Below are positions 60,915 through 64,000 of a stretch of 64,000 nt of DNA, one piece after another. The DNA is taken from the NCBI GenBank assembly GCA_002914845.1, contig JXTC01000217.1, positions 179,856-243,855 of the forward strand, written 5' to 3'. The translations under genes and the position numbers were made by a program. Each line of letters starts with the position of its first letter. The stretch's first letter is position 1. The notes below the pieces were generated by a model. The model ran no database searches. It worked only from the letters and a program-made list of their open reading frames with translations, and was not told where the DNA came from. The DNA comes from Trema orientale. Its lineage: Eukaryota; Streptophyta; Magnoliopsida; Rosales; Cannabaceae.

Positions 60915-61845
60915 GTAAAATATGATGCACGGAGAACCAATCTCCATAAAGTTGGTTACATACGATATGTCCTTCTTCAAGCTAGTGAATCTGCGAGATG
61001 CCGAAGCTTACCATATTTTATTCTTCCTTCCTTATGCTATATTAATTATTTCGCATGATCATGATTTCGGAATAAATGTTTAAATCTTAGTATTAGAGGA
61101 ATATATCACAAAACTTTAACCGGTATTCCAACTCTCTCTTCTTTACTATTCTTTTTGTTTTTCTATCTTGAACGTTGGCATTTAGAATAAGCTTTAGCTT
61201 CAGCATACTCTTTTCAATACAAGATGCAATTATTTAGATATGTATGTATCTTTTTGTACTCCATGCCTAAGGCACGTAATAATTTTTTTGCATCATACGT
61301 AGAGGAAAGAATGTTATTATTATCTGGAAGGATTTCTCCAAGAAATTCAAGTAACTGAGATAAAGTAGAGTCACTCTAACTATTCTTAGCTTTCAAATTG
61401 AAAATTCTAATTAAGAATGATAATTTTGCAACTTTTGAATTAGAAAAAAGAGGGCTTTCGGTATATTCTAATAATTTTACGAATTCCTCCGGATGATCAA
61501 TAAAACGTTCTTTGACATCGTTAACCATATCAACTAGATGATCATCTTCCAAATCTATGGAAACATCATCCATACGAGCTCTTTTGTGGGAAATATATTC
61601 ACTTTGTGATTTTTTCCTGTGCCGTATCCACCTTATATAGGACATATTCATCCCATTTATACACAAATGTCCTTTTACATCACTAAATGGAATTTTTTTT
61701 CATGTTACCATACTTAATATATGGACAGGGCATCATATTGGGATCAAGACTATTTTCAATAATAAATTTCAAAAAAGCTTCAACTCCTTCCCTATACTCT
61801 TTTGTCAATCTATTCTTCGTCATCCAACTTTTATCCTTCTTAGCT
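60915..61845 (-). pseudogene. TNP2-type CACTA transposase relic
   Basis: Reading the minus strand from about 61845: KKDKSWMTKNRLTKEYREGV (residues of the Transpos_assoc N-terminal domain), FIIENSLDPNMMPCPYIKYG, a frameshift in an A-run near 61690, then HLCINGMNMSYIRWIRHR, KERFIDHPEEFVKLLEYTES, LIRIFNLKAKNS, LLEFLGEILPDNNN, AKKLLRALGMEYKKIH, YIPLILRFKHLF and GKLRHLADSLA. The order and spacing match the start of En/Spm TNP2 transposases. The metal-ligand-like Cys in PCPC is Tyr here. Several in-frame stops fall where the family has Trp. The frame then disappears, so the catalytic C-terminal half is missing. The longest open piece is 61376-61666. It is non-functional. Confidence 0.85.
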
Positions 61846-62849
61846 AAATTTCTAAAAAAAATTCTACAGAACCTCTATTTATAAATAGATTAAGCCTCCC
61901 TGTAAATAAACACCAATACAACTTATCTAAACACTATAATCAATTCAAGCTCATATACCACCATTTCTCAATTATTTTCGATGTCAATATATTAACATAA
62001 TCATACAAACATATTCACATTTAGGTACTAATATTTTATACAAACTTTCATCTACTAACTAAGCATCTAATTGATATAATTGTCTCTAGTTTAACAACAA
62101 TTAAGCACATTATAGTCGCATTAACTATATTCAAGAGTTTCAACTCAAAAATTATCAAAATCATACATTAACTAAAAAGCTATTACATATTCCACTAACC
62201 AAGTGTCAAAAGTTCATATTAATCCCTAAATTGACAATACTCTATGACAAGATAATCAAATTCATCACTAAAATTATATTAACTATACTATAAAACATTA
62301 TAAATATTACACATTACCACAAATTTATAACCTAATGTATATAGAAAATTTTTAACATAAATTGTACAAACTCCTCTCGTATAACAATTACTAGTATAAA
62401 GGAACTAATTTAATTATCATTCAAACTAACTAAAAAATAAATTTAAATAAAAAAAAATCAAAAAAAATACTAAATTGCTCAAAATAATTTGTTTGGAGCA
62501 AATATTGAAGGAGAATCTACAATATCCGATCAAGAATGAACCTAATACACATGAAAAACAAAAAAAAAAATCACGTATTGATCGAATTGTGCAGCGGTAA
62601 GCCGAAAAAATTTAAAAATCTTTTTAGAACAAAATAGAGCTACAAATACTTACAGATCAGAGAAGATAATCCAATAAGAGTGTGGGCTCGTCAAAAAGGA
62701 AGAAAAGGCGATAAGAATCACGAAATTCGGTAGTTGTTTGGCCGGAAAATAAAAAAAGGGCCAACGGAGGTGATTTTTCCTACTCTCGGGCCCACTCGAA
62801 GATGAAGAAAAAGACTACTGGGCCAGCCTCGGCCTCAACTAATATAATA

Positions 62850-63058
62850 CCCTATCACGTCTCTTCTGTGGTGAGCAACATGGTATATCCATATGGCGGT
62901 ACCACGTCGCTCGTCTCAGAAGTGACGTGGTACGTTTCTTTGCCACGTCATTTATTCTAAAAGTGACGTGATTTTGGAACATGTCACGTCGCTTCTATAT
63001 GATGCGACATGAGTTTAATATCATATTGTTTGTTGCTCTAAACAACGTGGTATGTTAT
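62850..63058. repeat. Right subterminal hairpin array of the CACTA element
   Basis: Four to five further units of the same kind: TACCACGTCGCTCGTCTCAG paired with AGTGACGTGGTA (62900-62932), GCCACGTCATTT ... AAAGTGACGTG (62941-62971), GTCACGTCGCTT ... ATGCGACATGAG (62981-63013) and a more worn one ending in CAACGTGGTAT. They are in the same palindromic form as the left array. Confidence 0.85.
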
Positions 63059-63074
63059 TTTTCTAGTAGTAGGG

Positions 63075-64000
63075 CCCTTCAGGCATCTATCAAAAGATGG
63101 AGTGCATCACTCTTGCCTCACCAAGTATCTAGATGGTTAGGTGTAGGAATGGAGCCATAAATTTTTGTCAGTGGGAAATAAAAAATAAAAACTATCAAAT
63201 ACGAAAACTATCCCTAACAAGTTTTAATGCTTGATGAATTCGTATAAGTAACTTTCATTTGTAATTTATTAATTATGATCCCAAATATGAAAATTAATAT
63301 AAAGTATTGTTGAAGAGAAAGTATAAACTTTATTGTAGTTACTTTGCCTAGTTGGTTACTTAACTAGCTTGAGTAATTTTGAATAAAATTATTATAAAAA
63401 TATAGAAGATTGAGCATGTATAGTGGAGAAGAAAAAATGAGGAGACATTGTAATGTTTTTAATTTTTTTTTAGCAAAGTGTGTTTACTTTTTTTGATAGA
63501 GAATATTTAAAATTTTACTATATTTGGTGAATTCAATTCTTTTATTAAATTGCATAAAACTTAAGTCTTGAATGAGGTGGTCATATGAAATTGGTATCTC
63601 TTCTGGCTTTTTTCTATTTAGCTTAGCTCAATTAACTTAAGTTATCTCAAAAAGTTATCTCAAAAAGGGCAAAAAAAAATCAACTTTTTTTTTAAGAGCA
63701 AAATTTAAACTAGCATAAGTAAATTAGTTATCTGGCTGTAGAATTAACAACTTTTTTGAGTGGGGGGCTTATAGGGTTATTTGCAAGTTTTTCTTTTTAA
63801 GCATTAAAAGATTATGGGCTAATTTGATATTGTTGTAGCTGTGTTGTAGCCTGTTATAGCCATACTGTGAGCAAGAAGTAGCCGTAAGAAAAAAAGTCTA
63901 AGGGTTTGGTAAATTTAAGCTACAAAACTGATGTGTTGCTTAAAAGTAGCATATAAGTGTTTGGTAAATAATAGATTATGTATATTGTAAAGTGATCTTT
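63075..64000. other. Intergenic, no gene seen
   Basis: AT-rich. The last ~250 bp contain GTTGTAGCTGTGTTGTAGCC and TTTGGTAAA phrases that look like the edge of another small transposon running off the window, but no partner end is visible. Confidence 0.5.

Larger units (their letters stand above)
59309..63071. mobile_element. CACTA (En/Spm) DNA transposon, degraded, 3.76 kb, GGG TSD
   Basis: The left end reads CACTACTACAGGAACTATTT. The right end read inward is TACTACTAGAAAAATAACAT, so the terminal C has become T. Three-base duplications GGG (59306-59308 and 63072-63074) fit the CACTA superfamily. Both ends carry subterminal repeats built on ACCACGTCGCTT and its complement, a feature of CACTA elements. 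A minus-strand TNP2-type transposase relic lies inside. The rest of the interior (59700-60950, 61850-62850) is AT-rich with no recognisable coding sequence. Confidence 0.9.

Overview
The window is a piece of a nuclear plant chromosome, almost certainly a eudicot. It is strongly AT-rich, its genes carry GT-AG introns, and it holds five recognisable plant genes separated by long stretches of transposon debris and simple repeats. No ribosomal RNA, convincing tRNA, organellar block, bacterial operon or CRISPR array was seen. All exon borders were read by eye from splice signals, reading frame and recalled family sequences; no transcript data were available.

Layout. 1-11.8 kb is intergenic: tandem duplications, a 9-10 bp-TSD MITE (2067-2327), two hAT-type elements with GGCCCG-rich ends (5401-5808 and 7489-8133), an LTR-like fragment (about 6.6-7.3 kb) and a Tourist-like element (9575-10134). 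11.8-16.2 kb holds a WVD2-like/TPX2-domain microtubule protein gene on + (eight coding exons, 453 aa). About 17.1-22.8 kb is a composite repeat block containing 1.3 kb of degenerate GTTACTAGTAAC-type palindromes. A MULE-type MITE with a perfect 9 bp TSD lies at 23368-23538. 24.8-28.3 kb holds an EIN3-binding F-box gene (EBF1/2) on - (648 aa) with a long, poly-U-bearing 3' UTR. 28.5-41 kb is intergenic, with two sister 183 bp MITEs, two more Tourist-like elements and several tandem repeats. 41.1-44.7 kb holds a small conserved plant gene on - (156 aa, DUF4050-like) starting MGGCLGCF. 46.5-51.5 kb holds a phospholipase D alpha gene on - (814 aa). 53.8-55.0 kb holds a WIN1/SHN1-type AP2/ERF gene on + (277 aa). 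59309-63071 is a decayed CACTA (En/Spm) transposon with GGG target duplications, arrays of short hairpins inside both ends and a stop-ridden TNP2-type transposase relic.

The genes are independent units, as is usual in plants. Loose themes are ethylene signalling (EBF), lipid signalling (PLD alpha), cuticle regulation (WIN1/SHN1) and cytoskeleton (WVD2-like). Nothing indicates a gene cluster. I found no convincing new biological system. The most distinctive items are the hairpin arrays and uniformly Trp-to-stop decayed transposase of the CACTA element, the palindromic TAAC/GTTA block, the EBF 3' UTR, and the MGGCLGCF gene with a five-nucleotide first coding segment and a GC-AG intron.
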